Assembly: GCA_963970005.1 (NCBI GenBank)
Contig: CAXAMN010025694.1
Span: 1,464,667-1,528,666, forward strand
Direction of reading: 5' to 3'
Length of the DNA stretch: 64,000 nucleotides
Origin: Durusdinium trenchii
Lineage: Eukaryota; Sar; Dinophyceae; Suessiales; Symbiodiniaceae
Position 1 is the first letter of the stretch. Each line of letters opens with the position of its first letter. Shown here in pieces: positions 42,607 to 54,894 of this stretch. The translations under genes and the position numbers were made by a program. A model generated the notes under the pieces. It saw nothing but the letters and a program-made list of their open reading frames with translations. It was not told where the DNA came from and did no database searches.

Positions 42607-43304
42607 ATGTGAGTGGGGTGGCTTTTCACTTTTCAGATGTTTTGAAGTGAGATGTGACCTAGCCATTTGTCTGATCCTCCGTTTGGAACCGGGTGTCCCG
42701 ATTTGTAGGTGTCCTGCAGTCCAACCGTGCTCGACTGGTCGACCTTGAATCTTGAAGCCTGCCTTCACAAGATCGGGTGTTTAAGAGCCTCAGAGGAGAT
42801 GAAGAAACCCTGTAGAATGGGTCTATAGCAGGTCTATAGAGTCTAGGGCAAAACATGGATGATGTATATAAATATATCCCCCAACCGTGTTTTTTTTGAT
42901 GTTTTTTGTACTGCCTTCCTTCGCTACAACTCATGTCCAAAAGTGAGTGCTACGCATTGCTATGCGAAAAGCGTTACAGACCCTCGCTCATAACATCATC
43001 TCATGGACCCCGCTCAGATCCAACATACAATTGCCCAACACAAGTGATTGGTCATGGTTTGGGGCTTTGAACAGGGGACCCGAAAAAAACTATGTCCAAA
43101 CACACATTTTACATATTGCGTGGAGGTCGCGAAATGCGCGCCCATTTTCGGGCTTTCCACTTTGTGCCCCAAACAGAAAGAACATCAAAGAACATTGTGT
43201 GGGACACACCCTCTCCTTTCGATTGACTGACTGTCCATCTTTGCCCCCAGATTCAGATATATTTGGTTACGGGCCGGAGAAAATAATCTGTACAAGAGCA
43301 GCTT

Positions 43305-43400
43305 TGCTACTATAGCAGCGTCCTTGCTCCTAGTAGCAAGGCCAGGAGCTACGTTCGTAGCGTCCTTGCTCCGTTCGTAGTAATGCCCTTTGTTACTAGT
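43305..43400. repeat. Rearranged GGACGCTAC/CTAGTAGC repeat, copy 3
   Basis: Reads as the inverse of the units at 33352 and 34549: AGCGTCCTTGCTCCTAGTAG, AGGCCAGGAGC, TACGTTCGTAGCGTCC. Confidence 0.65.
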
Positions 43401-43505
43401 AGCTTCAAGTTGAGCTGCAAGTCCTCCGGACCACTTCTCGCCACTCCCGCCCTTTCGTGGGTTCACCGGACCGTCCCGGACCGGGACCCGCGGGCTTCCC
43501 CCCCG

Positions 43506-43676
43506 GCCTCCGCCCTCCGCCTTCGCCTCGTGGGGAGAGCCGCTAAACCCGCAAGCCGTGAGGCACAGGAGAGCCGCTCGGAGCACTTCGAGCTGCGCAC
43601 GGCCTTCCGGAAGCCCTCGCTGAAGCGCAGCGCCTCCACGTCGAGCACGCCCAAGAAGGCCAGGGCGTTGTTCGAT
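43506..43676 (+). other. Putative coding exon (SEHFELRTAFRKPSLK)
   Basis: GC-rich, open frame with REAQESRSEHFELRTAFRKP then SLKRSASTSSTPKKARALF. The basic, Ser-rich end looks like a disordered or nuclear-type region. Boundaries uncertain. Product unknown. Confidence 0.45.
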
Positions 43677-44150
43677 GGGGGGACATGGGGTCAGATCGCA
43701 CAAGGGGGTAGGGAGTACGGCTTTTGTGGGTGGGAGCACAGACAGAGCTTGGGCATGCTTGGGCAGCCAGTTACCACATGTTACAACATGTCGCTCCAAG
43801 CGAGCAAGGAGTTTCAAGAACACCAGCAGAATCAGCAGCACACCAAAAGTCCGGATTGCGCTCACACCACTGGTTTGTAGAGCGTACCTTCCACCGTGCC
43901 TCCAGGATATGTGGGTGATTTTTAGGGTATTGTTAATTGTTCCGCCTCCAGGAGCAGACTACTATAATCATAATTTATCCACCATGGACCATGACCTGAC
44001 CACAATCATATTGACCTTAGAGACAATCATCCCAGTGGTTATATTAATTATTGTTAAACAAACATCAAACAACATATTAAATTAACATGTGTTTATTGGT
44101 ACTCCAATGGAGGCTTGGTTTCTGATTACTGCATCCCTCTTGTACTCTAG

Positions 44151-44290
44151 ATTCTTCCAACCTCGACCGACCGCGTCGCGCAGCGCACGCGCGGCCCTGC
44201 GCCGCGAATCGAGGTGTCCTTCGCTTCGACCGACGAAGACGTCGAGTCGCCGTCGGCGCCCGAATCGGTGGAAAAAAGAGCGGTCTGCAG
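44151..44290 (+). other. Putative coding exon (RIEVSFASTDEDVES)
   Basis: Clean acceptor GTACTCTAG and donor GTGGAG. The frame from the first base reads ILPTSTDRVAQRTRGPAPRI then EVSFASTDEDVESPSAPESV. Its acidic Ser/Pro-rich style matches the exon at 39284-39397, so both could belong to one disordered protein. Product unknown. Confidence 0.55.
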
Positions 44291-45344
44291 GTGGAGCAGT
44301 GGTTGCGAGGATGACCACTGATCATGCACCCTGGTGGACCTCGAAGTTTGGTTCAATAAAAGCGCAAGACATGGTTGGACATCCTGAAGACATGGATGTG
44401 AGGATAAGTCTTCGTCTTCGTCACCAGATGAGTGAATAGGAGTGGGGCACTCTTTTCCATGCACATCGTGATTTGGCGTTGTTGCTGCGTTTGTTTTGTT
44501 TGCGTTCGTTTTGCTTGTATTTGGCCTAGCAGGCTAGCCATGCATCGACCTGCACGGTTTGGAGACCCCTTCAAAAATTGTGTCAAGTTAATTTAAGATC
44601 TTTTTGAGCCAAAGCAGTTGGGCTTTACTAGATATCTACAGACAGAAGCTTGCACCATCTTCTTGCTGACACAGCCATTGCCGACACATAAAGACTGAAG
44701 AGCCGTTGCGGGCACCACAACCGAGGACCGGAATTTTAAACCTGCTTTTGAGCTTCAGGCTTCAGACCGATGGTGTTTGGACAAAACACGGGCGCCCACT
44801 CGGACCAAGCAATCACCGAGTCTCAGTGACCAGACCGAAAGATCATGAAACAACACTGGACAACCTTGCACTTGAAATCTTATCACAGCAGCCAAGCTAC
44901 CTAAATCACAAGATTCCAAGAAGCTTAGACACCAAAGGCGGCAACGCGACTCTAGACTTTGCATGCTGTGAAAGCAGCTAAGAAGTCCTTTTCACTGTGA
45001 CATATCTCTATACAGATCATCAATAGACCGAAGATTGTCGAGCAACGAAGCCATAGACGCAGATCCGGCGCCATTCCCGCTTTTCGACGCGGAGGAACGC
45101 AATGGGAGATTGGTCCTTGGCACCTTTTGGACCTGGGGCGGTATGCCTTCTGAATACTAGATACTATAGATGATCACATCCTCTAGCCACAACTTAGAAT
45201 TACCATGTATATAGTAAGTCCAGGTCGAGGTACAAGTTCCATGAGATTGTGAGCTGGAGTAATTACCTGCATATCAACCCTCAAAGGGGTGTTTCTTTTT
45301 CCTTCATGACTCAATGACCATCTAACTCATCTCCTTGTGACCAG

Positions 45345-45486
45345 CCCAAAGGCTTCACACCACTCCGTCGAACCGCACGAGTCGTGTTCGGCGTCCACTC
45401 GTCGTTTCGGATGGCGGACTTTTCCTTCGACCCGAACAGCCCGAAGACCCACAGAGAGAGGGCGGGGATCAAAGTCGGAGACCCAT
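45345..45486 (+). other. Putative coding exon (MADFSFDPNSPKTHRER)
   Basis: Acceptor GACCAG, donor GTGAGT. Reads PKGFTPLRRTARVVFGVHSS then FRMADFSFDPNSPKTHRERA. It ends only 30 bp before the inverted MITE copy at 45517. Product unknown. Confidence 0.5.
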
Positions 45487-45516
45487 GTGAGTTTGGAAGG
45501 GAAGTTACCCCTGGGA

Positions 45517-45611
45517 GTCAAAGACTATAAAAAGAATGGTCTTTAGGGGACCTGAAAGGGAACTTCCTTTCCTTCAGCCGGTCAAAATATAGTCTTTGGA
45601 CTTCTAGGGTT
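45517..45611 (-). mobile_element. 95-bp MITE-like repeat, copy 2 (inverted)
   Basis: Reverse complement of 38056-38150 across its whole length. Confidence 0.85.
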
Positions 45612-47047
45612 ACTATATGGACTGCATCGCCTGTCGCTGACAGGTTGCCAGCGGAGTGAGCAGTTTGCTTTCGCTGAGCGTCGCTGGGTGTTTTTGAAGC
45701 GACTAAAGAACAGGTGGCTGGTGGGTCGTCCGTGAACCGTTCAAAGCCCAAGAACTCATGCAGGTCCAAACCCAGACATTCAACATCATTCAACCTTCCA
45801 TGTTTTTCATATCCTTACATTGCATGCTGTATGCAATGGAAATCCCTCTTTAAAAAAAAGCACTCAACTGCTGAGTCCATTCTGTTTGTCCGTCGTCATG
45901 TGGTCATGCGGTCATGCGTCGCGTGTCTCGCCAGGATGGAGTCCACTCCTTTGACCCTGGTGCCTGCGGCACCGTCGAGGTGGTGGCAATGGGCGGCGTA
46001 AACGGGAACCGGGAAAAGCGACAGGAGGAGAAGCGTGACGACACGTCCTGAAAGTACCGGTACGACCGGACCCTCCTGGCACCCACTCCACACACCTTCT
46101 TGGAAGCTACTTGGAGCTCTAGGGATCATGATGTTCATCGATGTTCTGGAAGGTGGAGAAAGAACCGGGAAAAAACCTGGGAGAGAACAGGGAAAAACAC
46201 ATCAGATTGAGCGTGTTTTGATGGGCTTCATCACGTGGACATTGGCTAGCCTTGACCCAAAGCAACACGAAGGACGGGGCCCAACTCCGGAGTCCATTTT
46301 GGAGGGATCCACACGAGCACGGCCTAGTGTAAAAATGCAATGGTATTTGCCATTGAAACCACCCAATACCCTAGTATGGTATAATAACATTCCATACATG
46401 GAGTGTTTGCTAATTGGCCGGAAACGGTTGAGGAGGTTGGTCTGAGGCTGCAGCGTATCCCCTTGTCATTTCTATGATTGTTTTTATTAATACAAGTTTT
46501 ATCGAGTGTTCAACACAAACAACCACGGACTGGGGCTATCCACCTTGAAGCTGGAAGAAACATCCTCACAGACCTCCAACTGATCACAAGCCTATTCTGC
46601 GAGGATCCTCTCCTTCGGTGGCCGGTTTCGGGTCAGGCGGCGTCGGCGGGAAGAGGGCGAATCCCATCGCAGGAGCGGCCGACCGGTGGTTATGGACGCG
46701 GTGTTCACCGATCTTCCTGGCGCCAAGGGGGGTTCTTCTTGTTTTTTGCGTAAGAGGATGTGAACGATTCAAGTACTTGTCAAACACCATATATAGTCGT
46801 TTCTCATGGTAAAAGGATGTATAAGGGCAAAAAGGAATCATATGAAACATTATGAATTCCACGACTATCCCTCATGTGTCATTTGATTTACAGAAATCCC
46901 ATGGTAGCAGCATAGCTCCAATTTGCAGCTGAACCATTTGCCCATAGATAGAGGGAGTTGAGAAACTCAAAAGAAACTCACAAACTGACAAAGAAACTCA
47001 AAGGAATCTCTAAAACCTTCACATTCTGCGGCTTTGACTCCAACTGA

Positions 47048-47209
47048 CCCCGAGTCGCGCCCAGGCGCCGCGCCAGCCGCAGCCGCGACCGCGACCGCGC
47101 CTCGCGGCGCGAGGTGCGCCACGCCGAGGCGCCGCCCAGCGACTGGCTGGGGCCGTCGGAGCCGGAGCGCGCTTCCTCCGCGGCCTTCGGGCGGAGCGAG
47201 TGGGCACCG
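47048..47209 (+). other. Putative coding exon (APPSDWLGPSEPERAS)
   Basis: Very GC-rich. Frame RSRDRDRASRREVRHAEAPP then SDWLGPSEPERASSAAFGRS. An Arg/Asp/Ser region resembles RS-type disordered segments. It ends at GTGAG followed by GC. Two other frames are open, so the frame is a judgement. Confidence 0.4.
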
Positions 47210-47409
47210 CAACTGGGCTGGGACCGTGAGGCCAAAAGAGGATGAAATTGGTAGAGGAGCAGTAGAAGTGTAGGTCGAAGTGTAGTCCATGAATCATTGT
47301 CCACTTCCAATGCTTGTTGGTGAGAGGACAAAAAAGACCGCAGTCATAATGACTATATATAGACATGACTTGTTTTGCTTGAGAAATCCTATCACTCAAA
47401 TTCAGCATC

Positions 47410-47535
47410 GGCCACGCCGGCTCCCGGCCGCGCGAGCCCGCGCGAGCCGCCCCAAGGTACGCGCCCCCGGGCCACATGGCCTGGCCACCGCAGCGGCCCA
47501 TGTATCGCCCTCCAGGCGGTTCTCTGGGAGCGGTC
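47410..47535 (+). other. Putative coding exon (YAPPGHMAWPPQRPMY)
   Basis: GC-rich. One frame gives a proline-rich run YAPPGHMAWPPQRPMYRPPG. A GTACGC within it could instead be a donor. Product unknown. Confidence 0.35.
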
Positions 47536-48470
47536 CACAGTTCTTTCACCCTTTTGACAGGTCCTAAACGGTCCGCCGAAACGCTAAACGCTGGCCACTC
47601 CAAAGCGAGCGAATGTGTGACCTTTTGTTTGTTCAACCTTTACTTCTCCAGACTTCTCACAGACTTCGAATTCATTTCCCGTTTCCAAGCGCCGCACGAG
47701 CTCCAAGCTTCTTCGGCCCACTCCCTTTCTCAAGTCCCCCCTCCTCGGGCCAGGTGGCTATGGTCCGTGGGGTGTGCCACCACCGCGGGAGCCGGACTGG
47801 CGGCCGGCCATGGGAGCTCCAGGCACGTCGTCTGCGGGGCGGTGTGGGTTTTTGCTTGGGAGGTTTTTGGGTGGGAGAGGAGGTTTTAGGGGTGGGGTGG
47901 GAGGATGGTCGCAGTGTCACCAAAAAATAATATACAATATAGAATAGAATAACATGATATAACTACAATTGCCCATATATAGTAATGAAACAGAATGAAA
48001 CCATGTTTCCACAATGCGCCGTTTGGGTGTGGTTGAGGTGAAGGGTCACCCACTTTCGGAGTGTTCAACCCAGCCCGTTTGCGGAGTGGATGAAGCTCTA
48101 TAGGGGATCAAACGGATTTATATAACTATACTTGCCAGACCTTCCTCAAAAATCACATGCCAGCATTCAGAAGATGCAAGAGGCGTTTTTAGGGTCAAAC
48201 CTTTACGAGGAAACACATTTTCTTGGATTTGCAAAAGCTCACCATGCATCTCACTACATGGGTAGACAAAGCTCGATCATTCTGCATCACAACAAAAGAC
48301 CGTGTTCATATTCCCATATTTATTAAGCAGATGATATACCTGCGACATCCTGTGATCTTGTGGTTGCTTTTTTGGATCGGTAGTTCAACATACCGTTTTG
48401 GGGTCTTTGAAACACACAAATAACATCCGCACCCGAAACAAACATCCACTGAAAAAACACGTGCGGGTAA

Positions 48471-48757
48471 AAATGCCCGTGGAATTTGAGAAAATAGAAA
48501 ACTATAGAAACATCCGGAGACTCAACTCAAAGGCTGTGACTCCAAAAGATGGTGTTCACGCTGCAGGTTTGAACACAAAGTCGGGAAATGCGTACTGCAC
48601 TGAATGCCTCATGCCACACGGCAGCTTAGGTATGCTTAGGTGAAAAAAGGTCCTGAGTAAAACATGTATACAGTTTGAGCATCCTGAAGGTCAAGGTTCG
48701 AGGCCCAAGAGGCCAAAGGTGCACGGAGCCCAACATTCACAAACTGCAGATACAGGA
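48471..48757 (+). repeat. 285-bp repeat, copy 1 (partner inverted at 62342-62627)
   Basis: From AAATGCCCGTGGAATTTGAG to about CTGCAGATAC the sequence recurs in reverse complement near 62.5 kb with scattered substitutions. Short peptides encoded across both copies stay similar (for example ASWAS..L.LQD.QTVYMFY on the minus strand here), but no domain is recognised. Confidence 0.85.
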
Positions 48758-49530
48758 AGGTGATCAGCCTTCCCCTCCCATCCATGAACGTAGCGTCGTG
48801 GCACACGGTGGGAAGTTTCAGGTACGGGCATCCAATCAGAACTTCTTCAAGTGCTTGTAGTTCACAAATGTTCACAAAACAACTTCAACTTGAGCATGAA
48901 TCAAGAATCGGATTGTCCGTTCACAACTCCTTCTCTGTCGAGGGGCACAACAATGCATTGCTAGAGCACTTGGTTTTAGGGTTTGGGACGCCTCCAAAAG
49001 ATCATCTTGGGTGTGCTGGGGCTGGGCTTTTGCTGGCCAGCTCAAATTCTTGCGCAGTAACTATATGCTTCATTATGCTTCATGTTCTGGTCATTGCATC
49101 TCGCACATGGGTTGGTGCATGACACGCATGAGTACATGGGGTGGAATTATGACCATCCATCCGCCGCGCTTCAACCACCGGCACAGGCACTTGGACACCA
49201 CCGGCGCCCAGCTGGACAGGCGTGCCACCGGTCGACTGCTCCAAACCGACCGCTCCACACCGAGAGTCTTGAGTAGGATCCATGCCGAAGTTTCGTGGGA
49301 CATCGGTTGAAAACTGGTTCTTCAGTAGGGAGACCTCCCAGTTGGATCCCCTCCCGGCATCGGCGACGAGGCCCTCCGACGCATTGGGTCGGCCCAAGCT
49401 ATGAGAAGGGCCCCTTCGAGGCGTCCACGTCACTGGGATTGCAGGGAGTGGAGCTGTGTTTCGGAGGATTTGGTAGTGAAGGGCCCCTTCGGATGGTTTG
49501 GTGGTTTACTTCTCACTCTTGTTGTGAGTG

Positions 49531-49541
49531 TTTGGCTCAAG
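49531..49541 (+). other. Spliced-leader-tail match
   Basis: TTTGGCTCAAG equals the last 11 nt of the dinoflagellate spliced leader, as also found in both LTRs. It may be a relic of a reverse-transcribed trans-spliced mRNA, or chance. Confidence 0.35.
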
Positions 49542-50153
49542 TGGGCTCTCTATTTGGCTCTCAAGTGTGGGATATTTACGTAGCTATTCCATGAACAATC
49601 CAGTACACGCTAAACCTTCCAAGCGGTTTTCAAAAAACATAAGCCATACTACGCGTGGATCGAACCAACACCTCCAGGTCCGGTGCATCGCCGTCCACGG
49701 CGACCGATGAAAAAATCGACCCGAGGCCAGCGGTAGAGAATGGCCACAGTGCTTCCAGTGGTATCGCAGGCTGGGAGATCTCACAGAGATCAACAGGGGG
49801 GAAGAGCACAAACGGTTTTGAAAAAATGATCCTCCCATGTCAGAGCCTTGCCTCATGTTTATTTTTGCAGTGGTGGTTCACATGTTGTTTTTTTTCAAGA
49901 GTCCTTGGAGGATTTGGGACCAAGAGAATGCATTGTTTGTTGCTGTGAAGAGTTAGCAGTTTCAACCACTGCAGTCTTCGGTCTTCGGACGGATCCTTGA
50001 ACAGGGGCTGCACAGATGGTGTCCTGATTTGCTCCCCAAACTCGAAGAAATTCCGGAAGCACCTCCAAACTAAGCTCAAACACGGTGTTCAGTTCACTGC
50101 CAGGTGCCTGCTTCCTTCGCTCCATCCCTGTCTCTTCCCCTGTCCCTTCCCAG

Positions 50154-50261
50154 GTGCTGCCCCGCTGGATCTGGCCGGAACCCCCGGTGGAGCTGGCGCC
50201 GCCCCGGTGGAGGAACCGCTGCCACCGGCGCCCACGGCGTCCGAGCGCCGGGAAGCCTCAG
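50154..50261 (+). other. Putative coding exon (APLDLAGTPGGAGAAPV)
   Basis: 108 bp between CTTCCCAG and GTGGTT. Reads GAAPLDLAGTPGGAGAAPVE then EPLPPAPTASERREAS. The length is a multiple of three with phase 1 on both sides, so it could be skipped or duplicated without frame loss. Ala/Pro-rich and probably disordered. Confidence 0.6.
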
Positions 50262-50614
50262 GTGGTTGGGAGGGTTCGACCCACAAAAGGTTGCATGGCA
50301 ATCATGGCATCGGATGAACCCATAGGCTTAGGTCGAGGGATGAACACTTTCTTCATGACTTGTTTGAGGGTGATGTTCATTCTAACAGAACTGTTGGTCT
50401 TAGATTTGTGTTGCTGATTTGCAAGGGATTGAAGAGGGGGCCTCGATGGTGAGCGCGAAGAACTAGGTACTCACTCACACTTGTTTGAGACTGCTGCGAC
50501 CACAATGTGTAGCCCAGCTGGAGCGTTGGACTTGTGTGGTGATGCATTTCTTCCCATTCAGCGGTCGTTTGCACGTGCTGCATGTCGCACTAATTACTTT
50601 GCACCCGCGGGCCA

Positions 50615-50780
50615 GGAAACTCGCCACCCAAATGGTCCACCAAGGCCTTCGGAATGTGCGTTTGGTCTCCTCGGGTTTGAGCCAGACGATGCTGGAGAAG
50701 CTTCACAGCTTGGGCATTCGGCCGAAGACAGGCGCTGGCACGAGCGAGAGAGATGGGCTGGTGGGGGTGGTCACAGTGAG
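50615..50780 (+). other. Putative coding exon (LATQMVHQGLRNVRLVS)
   Basis: Follows GCCAG. Reads KLATQMVHQGLRNVRLVSSG then LSQTMLEKLHSLGIRPKTGA, a globular-looking helical composition unlike the disordered exons around it. The donor is uncertain. Product unknown. Confidence 0.45.
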
Positions 50781-50972
50781 ACACTGCAGCAGACCAAGTG
50801 GGGCCCCTTGGCTTTTGGGCTCTAGAGATGGGCGCTTGAAGGGGCGCTCCAGGGGGGGGGTTGCTCCTATGGTCCTGAAAAGAGGTCACAGTCACCAGGC
50901 TCCAGCTGCACCGTGAGGTGCAGAGTCGCGCATGGATCGTCTTTCGTTTCATCCCCCAACTCCCACCTCCAG

Positions 50973-51051
50973 GCGGCGCCGAGAAGGGCCAGGCGTGGGA
51001 AGGGTCGGACGGTCAGGAGTTGGTCGGTGTCCGGAAGGGAAGAGAAACTAG
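50973..51051 (+). other. Putative coding exon (GAEKGQAWEGSDGQEL)
   Basis: 79 bp between CACCTCCAG and GTATGC, reading GAEKGQAWEGSDGQELVGVR. Clean splice sites. Product unknown. Confidence 0.55.
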
Positions 51052-51204
51052 GTATGCCAGCTCCACAGGGAGGGTGGCCAATGAGATGGGTCAGTGAGCT
51101 TTGACCCATCTCAACCCTCCAGTGGACCCGTGTTTCTATGCTGAGGGGCGCGGGAAGGCCTGGGATGTCGCTTTTTGATGCCGTGTTGAATACTTGAACT
51201 TCAC

Positions 51205-51302
51205 AACACATAGATATCAAATATAGACCCCCAAATAGATAAGACGAGTAGATCACCCGGATCATCCTAAGCATGTTTTGGAAACCGTTTCTATCTAATT
51301 AC
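51205..51302. repeat. Dispersed repeat with imperfect inverted ends, copy 2
   Basis: TATAGACCCCCAAATAGATA ... ACCGTTTCTATCTAATTACTG repeats the layout of 20690-20790. Confidence 0.55.
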
Positions 51303-52465
51303 TGTATTTGGAACTTCACAACACACATCATGGACTTTCAATAGGCCTGGTGGAGTCGCATGCGGTCGAGTCTCGCAATGAACTGGGGAGACCGACTCTT
51401 TTCGTCGTATGCAGATAGACTCGTATGGCGATGGCAGTCCCATGGCAAACCACGAAGCTTTCAGAAAACTGGGAAGGACTGAGGGAGAGGTTTTATGAGG
51501 TTTGAGTCCCAATGTACCTTCGAGGCTTTGTTTGCTGTTGGGCCTTCACCCACAGCCATCAGATGAAATATGATGCAAGCAGATGGATTAGATACCAGAA
51601 CATCGACATAGATTCACACATATATAATCCCGTATGATCCCATTTGGTTAATCCATACCCCGTTATTGCCCACCATTGACCACGCTCGGCCACCTGCTCG
51701 GCCACCTGCTCTCTCGCTGGACCATGGGTGACCCCGATGGGTGGCGTTTAGTTTGAGGCGAAGCCCGTGTGGAGCAGATGGACGGTAGCATGGGAACCCA
51801 GGTCAGGTGGTGAGACCAGCAGTCCTATATAATAGGTGTTCCTGCATTCGGTACCAGGACCTTCCAAGAGGTGGTGTTTGGATGTGTTTGAAACCTAAGA
51901 GGATCTAAGATGTTTTTTAATGGACACATGTCACCAAGAAACACCTGTTGCAGGGTCCAGGTATGGGTCCTATTGGTCAGCTCTTCACATGCTATTATTC
52001 ACCAATTAAGGGCCACAATCCGCTCCTGTTAGGACCTTCAACGACGACCAGTGTTTTTTTTTGTTGGATTCCGCAAACCCGTAGGTATAGTCTTATTATG
52101 TCTTATTATTGTTTGAGCCCATAGTGGAACCTGTCAATGTGTCTTCATTTTCCCATTCGCTTGTTACATAGAGTGATCATTTGCAGCTCCCTCCCACAAA
52201 AAAAACATCCCTGATGGGTTTGAGTTCGTCACCTTAACAATGGCCTGCAGGTCCTCGAACTTCAACGGAAAGAAAACGGGAGGCCCGGAGGAGGCACACC
52301 GGTTTTCCCTCTCTTCTCCCCCCCGCAGCCGGTGCGCCCCGCAGCCCAGCAAACAGCCAACCACATCGCAACGCTGTTCCGAAGCACACAGGAAGAAAAC
52401 CATCAAACCTCCTCCCCCAGATCACACAAACAAAATCCTCCTCATCCGCCTCTCGCCTCTCCTGA

Positions 52466-52541
52466 GGAGCATCCGCTGAGCTCGCCCTGTGACGCCAGCC
52501 GTGACCTCGGGACGTCCGCTTCGCAGGACTCGAAACCAGGG
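52466..52541 (+). other. Possible coding exon (EEHPLSSPCDASRDLG)
   Basis: Follows TCTCCTGAG. Frame EEHPLSSPCDASRDLGTSAS then QDSKPGDQEG. No clear donor. Product unknown. Confidence 0.3.
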
Positions 52542-52975
52542 GACCAGGAAGGCCCATAGCCCAGTTGGAACGAGTTGCACGGTTTCCAGGAAGGTTGAAG
52601 GCTTCTAAATGCTTGGAAGATTGGATTCACCGTTTGAATCGGCTATAAAAGTATAAGGATCAAGTAAGGTTTTTGGACTGAAAAATAATATCATCCAATA
52701 ATCCTTTTGGCTCCAAAGTCGTATGCTTCATCAGTCTTTTGGATGGAGTTGATGGGACGGTCAAAAAGTTAGATCAGACTGGCTATGAGTGTGTTGGATG
52801 GAACATGGACCATATGAGATGATATGAGATGGCCATCAACATATGATGTTATTGTTTTAGAATGTTTTAGATATGACTTGAGATGGCGATGGTGGTTTCG
52901 TAGTCGCATCACCCAGCTTTTTATTCTCATGATACTTGACCCACCACCCTCCCCTTGCACCAGACTTGGGAGAAC

Positions 52976-53146
52976 CCCAATGGTCTCGTCCGAGGCGCCC
53001 GTGCCTGCGAGCTCGGGCTCGACGCCGAGCACGGCCTCGCCGCAGAGCACGGCCTCTCCCGCAGCGCGCTGCCGGCGCCCACGGGCAAGCGCCGGGCGAC
53101 GGCCGGGGGTCTTGGGGGGAAGCAAGGGGAGGGAGAGGAAGCGTTC
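52976..53146 (+). other. Possible coding exon, GC-rich (SSEAPVPASSGSTPST)
   Basis: Two frames are open: a Ser/Thr/Pro-rich one (SSEAPVPASSGSTPSTASPQ) and an Ala/Gly/Leu one (GARACELGLDAEHGLAAEHG). Composition supports coding, but the frame is undecided. Confidence 0.35.
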
Positions 53147-53858
53147 GACAGAGAAGTCATGATGGGTCGAACACAGTGTCAAACACTTGAGCCCGTTTCA
53201 GCATGTAGCAAACGACTGACACTGCAGGTAGGACCAGGTATTTTTGGGTCTTGACCCACAGCTTATAAATTGAAGTCCGATGTCCTCGACCGAGTGAAAC
53301 AGGGGGAGCAATTCATGACCAGCTCAAATAAGGAAACCCAAATCATCCCAAATCTGTCAAGCAAACATCCTGCAACCAGGGTTTTCCACATGGAGTGGGG
53401 TGGTTTCTAGTCCCATCCAGTGAGTGGATCTTCTAAAAACCCCGAAGTTCGCCTGTCTTCTCCGTTCGGCACCGGCACCCCGAGCTCTCTGTGTGTTAAG
53501 TGACTCGTGGCACCATGGGGAAACTCCGACCGGGCGAAGCACACCACAGAGCGTGACGGATCAAAGCAGACGTATCCACCGCCACCGTGAACGAAAGGCG
53601 AACGGTGGAGGGGACTGGAACGAAGGCTCCGTTCGGTCGGAACCGGCACCCAACACTCCGATGGCTGCTGGTGGTGGATGGATCGAACTTCGTGAAGAAG
53701 TGGTCGCTTGGAAGATGAGATCTACCGTGGTGCAGAAACCGCTCGCCAAATCGCAAAGGGAAACAAAAACACACACCTGCAGTAGAAGTGTCTCACCAAC
53801 GTCCAAGATCAAACCTTCCCCACCTAAACCCTAAACCCACCGATTTCTCGGATTCGAG

Positions 53859-53956
53859 GTGTGCACCTTGGGCTTGGCGCAGCAGGGCCTCTGGGAGCGC
53901 TTTCGGCAGCGCTGCGGCACGCCCGGACGCCGTGTTTGGACCGACGCCGTGCTTGG
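53859..53956 (+). other. Putative coding exon (LAQQGLWERFRQRCG)
   Basis: 98 bp between ATTCGAG and GTGGTC, reading VCTLGLAQQGLWERFRQRCG then TPGRRVWTDAVLG. Looks globular. Product unknown. Confidence 0.5.
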
Positions 53957-54025
53957 GTGGTCGGTGGAGTGGAGTGAGTCGGTGTGGTGGTGTGAGATAC
54001 GTGTAAGTAATATAACAAAGATTAC

Positions 54026-54132
54026 TATACCAGGAGTCACAAAGGGGTGGTGTTTAAAGTCTCCAAGTGAGTGGATGTTCTGGGCACCCCTAACCTAACC
54101 TTTACCAGCACCCCTTTGTGACTGCTGGTATA
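54026..54132. repeat. Foldback element, family B, 24-bp arms
   Basis: Arms 54026-54049 and 54109-54132 differ at one position and begin TATACCAGGAGTCAC. It stands only 15 bp from the next hairpin. Confidence 0.85.
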
Positions 54133-54147
54133 AGATATTAAATTAAC

Positions 54148-54228
54148 ATACCTGGACCCTCCAAGGGGTGTCCAATGGACTACCCCACACTACCGGCAGA
54201 CAGGGCACCCCTTGGAGGGTCCTGGTAT
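54148..54228. repeat. Foldback element, family B, 23-bp arms
   Basis: Arms 54148-54170 and 54206-54228 (ATACCTGGACCCTCCAAGGG...) differ at one position. The right arm matches the one at 34181-34200. Confidence 0.85.
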
Positions 54229-54894
54229 ATTGTAATTATAATATATTTAATATATGACTATGTGACATATAGTAATAGACATATGTGACATATAATATCA
54301 TAATATGATGGATAGATACATATGATATATGACATTAATTAGTACAGCTCAGCCAGTAGTTTTTTTTGTGCTTAATGATGTGTTATGTTATGTTCAAACT
54401 GTACTCTCAAGATTTCTCAACACTCTTGGACAAAGTGTCCTAGTGTTTGCAGGTGTTCTTTACTGATAAGCGCACACTATGCGCGACTTCTAACAAGAGA
54501 AAAGTGTGCTGCAAAGCCAGCGCTGCAAAGCCCGGCCTTGCAAGCATTATCCTTGGGGTACACACTGAATATATGTGAATATGTTCGCATGAGATCAGCA
54601 ACTCCTGGTGTGGTGTTCCGGATAGTGCTATACTACTTGTTTGAAACAACCATTCCATGAAAGTCAACTGACATGCGTATTTTCTTGGGACATCCTACTG
54701 GATTTGTGTGGTTTGACCATTCAAGACGATCCACATCCCCAACAAGACCTGAAAACACAAGAAACAACAGACATGCAGTTCAATCACTCTATTCATCCTA
54801 AAAGATCCTAAAAGCACCATAAAAGCATCAACCATCAAAGTTTGGGTTCAACACCTGACTTCATCACTGCCACCTCTATGTTTTGGCACTCCGC

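Noticed and set aside
42033..42629. Phe/Ser-rich minus-strand frames
   Set aside because: Translation of a GAA-rich low-complexity tract.
50265..50285. tRNA B-box-like GGGTTCGACCC
   Set aside because: No matching A box or cloverleaf could be drawn around it, and it sits just after a better exon boundary.
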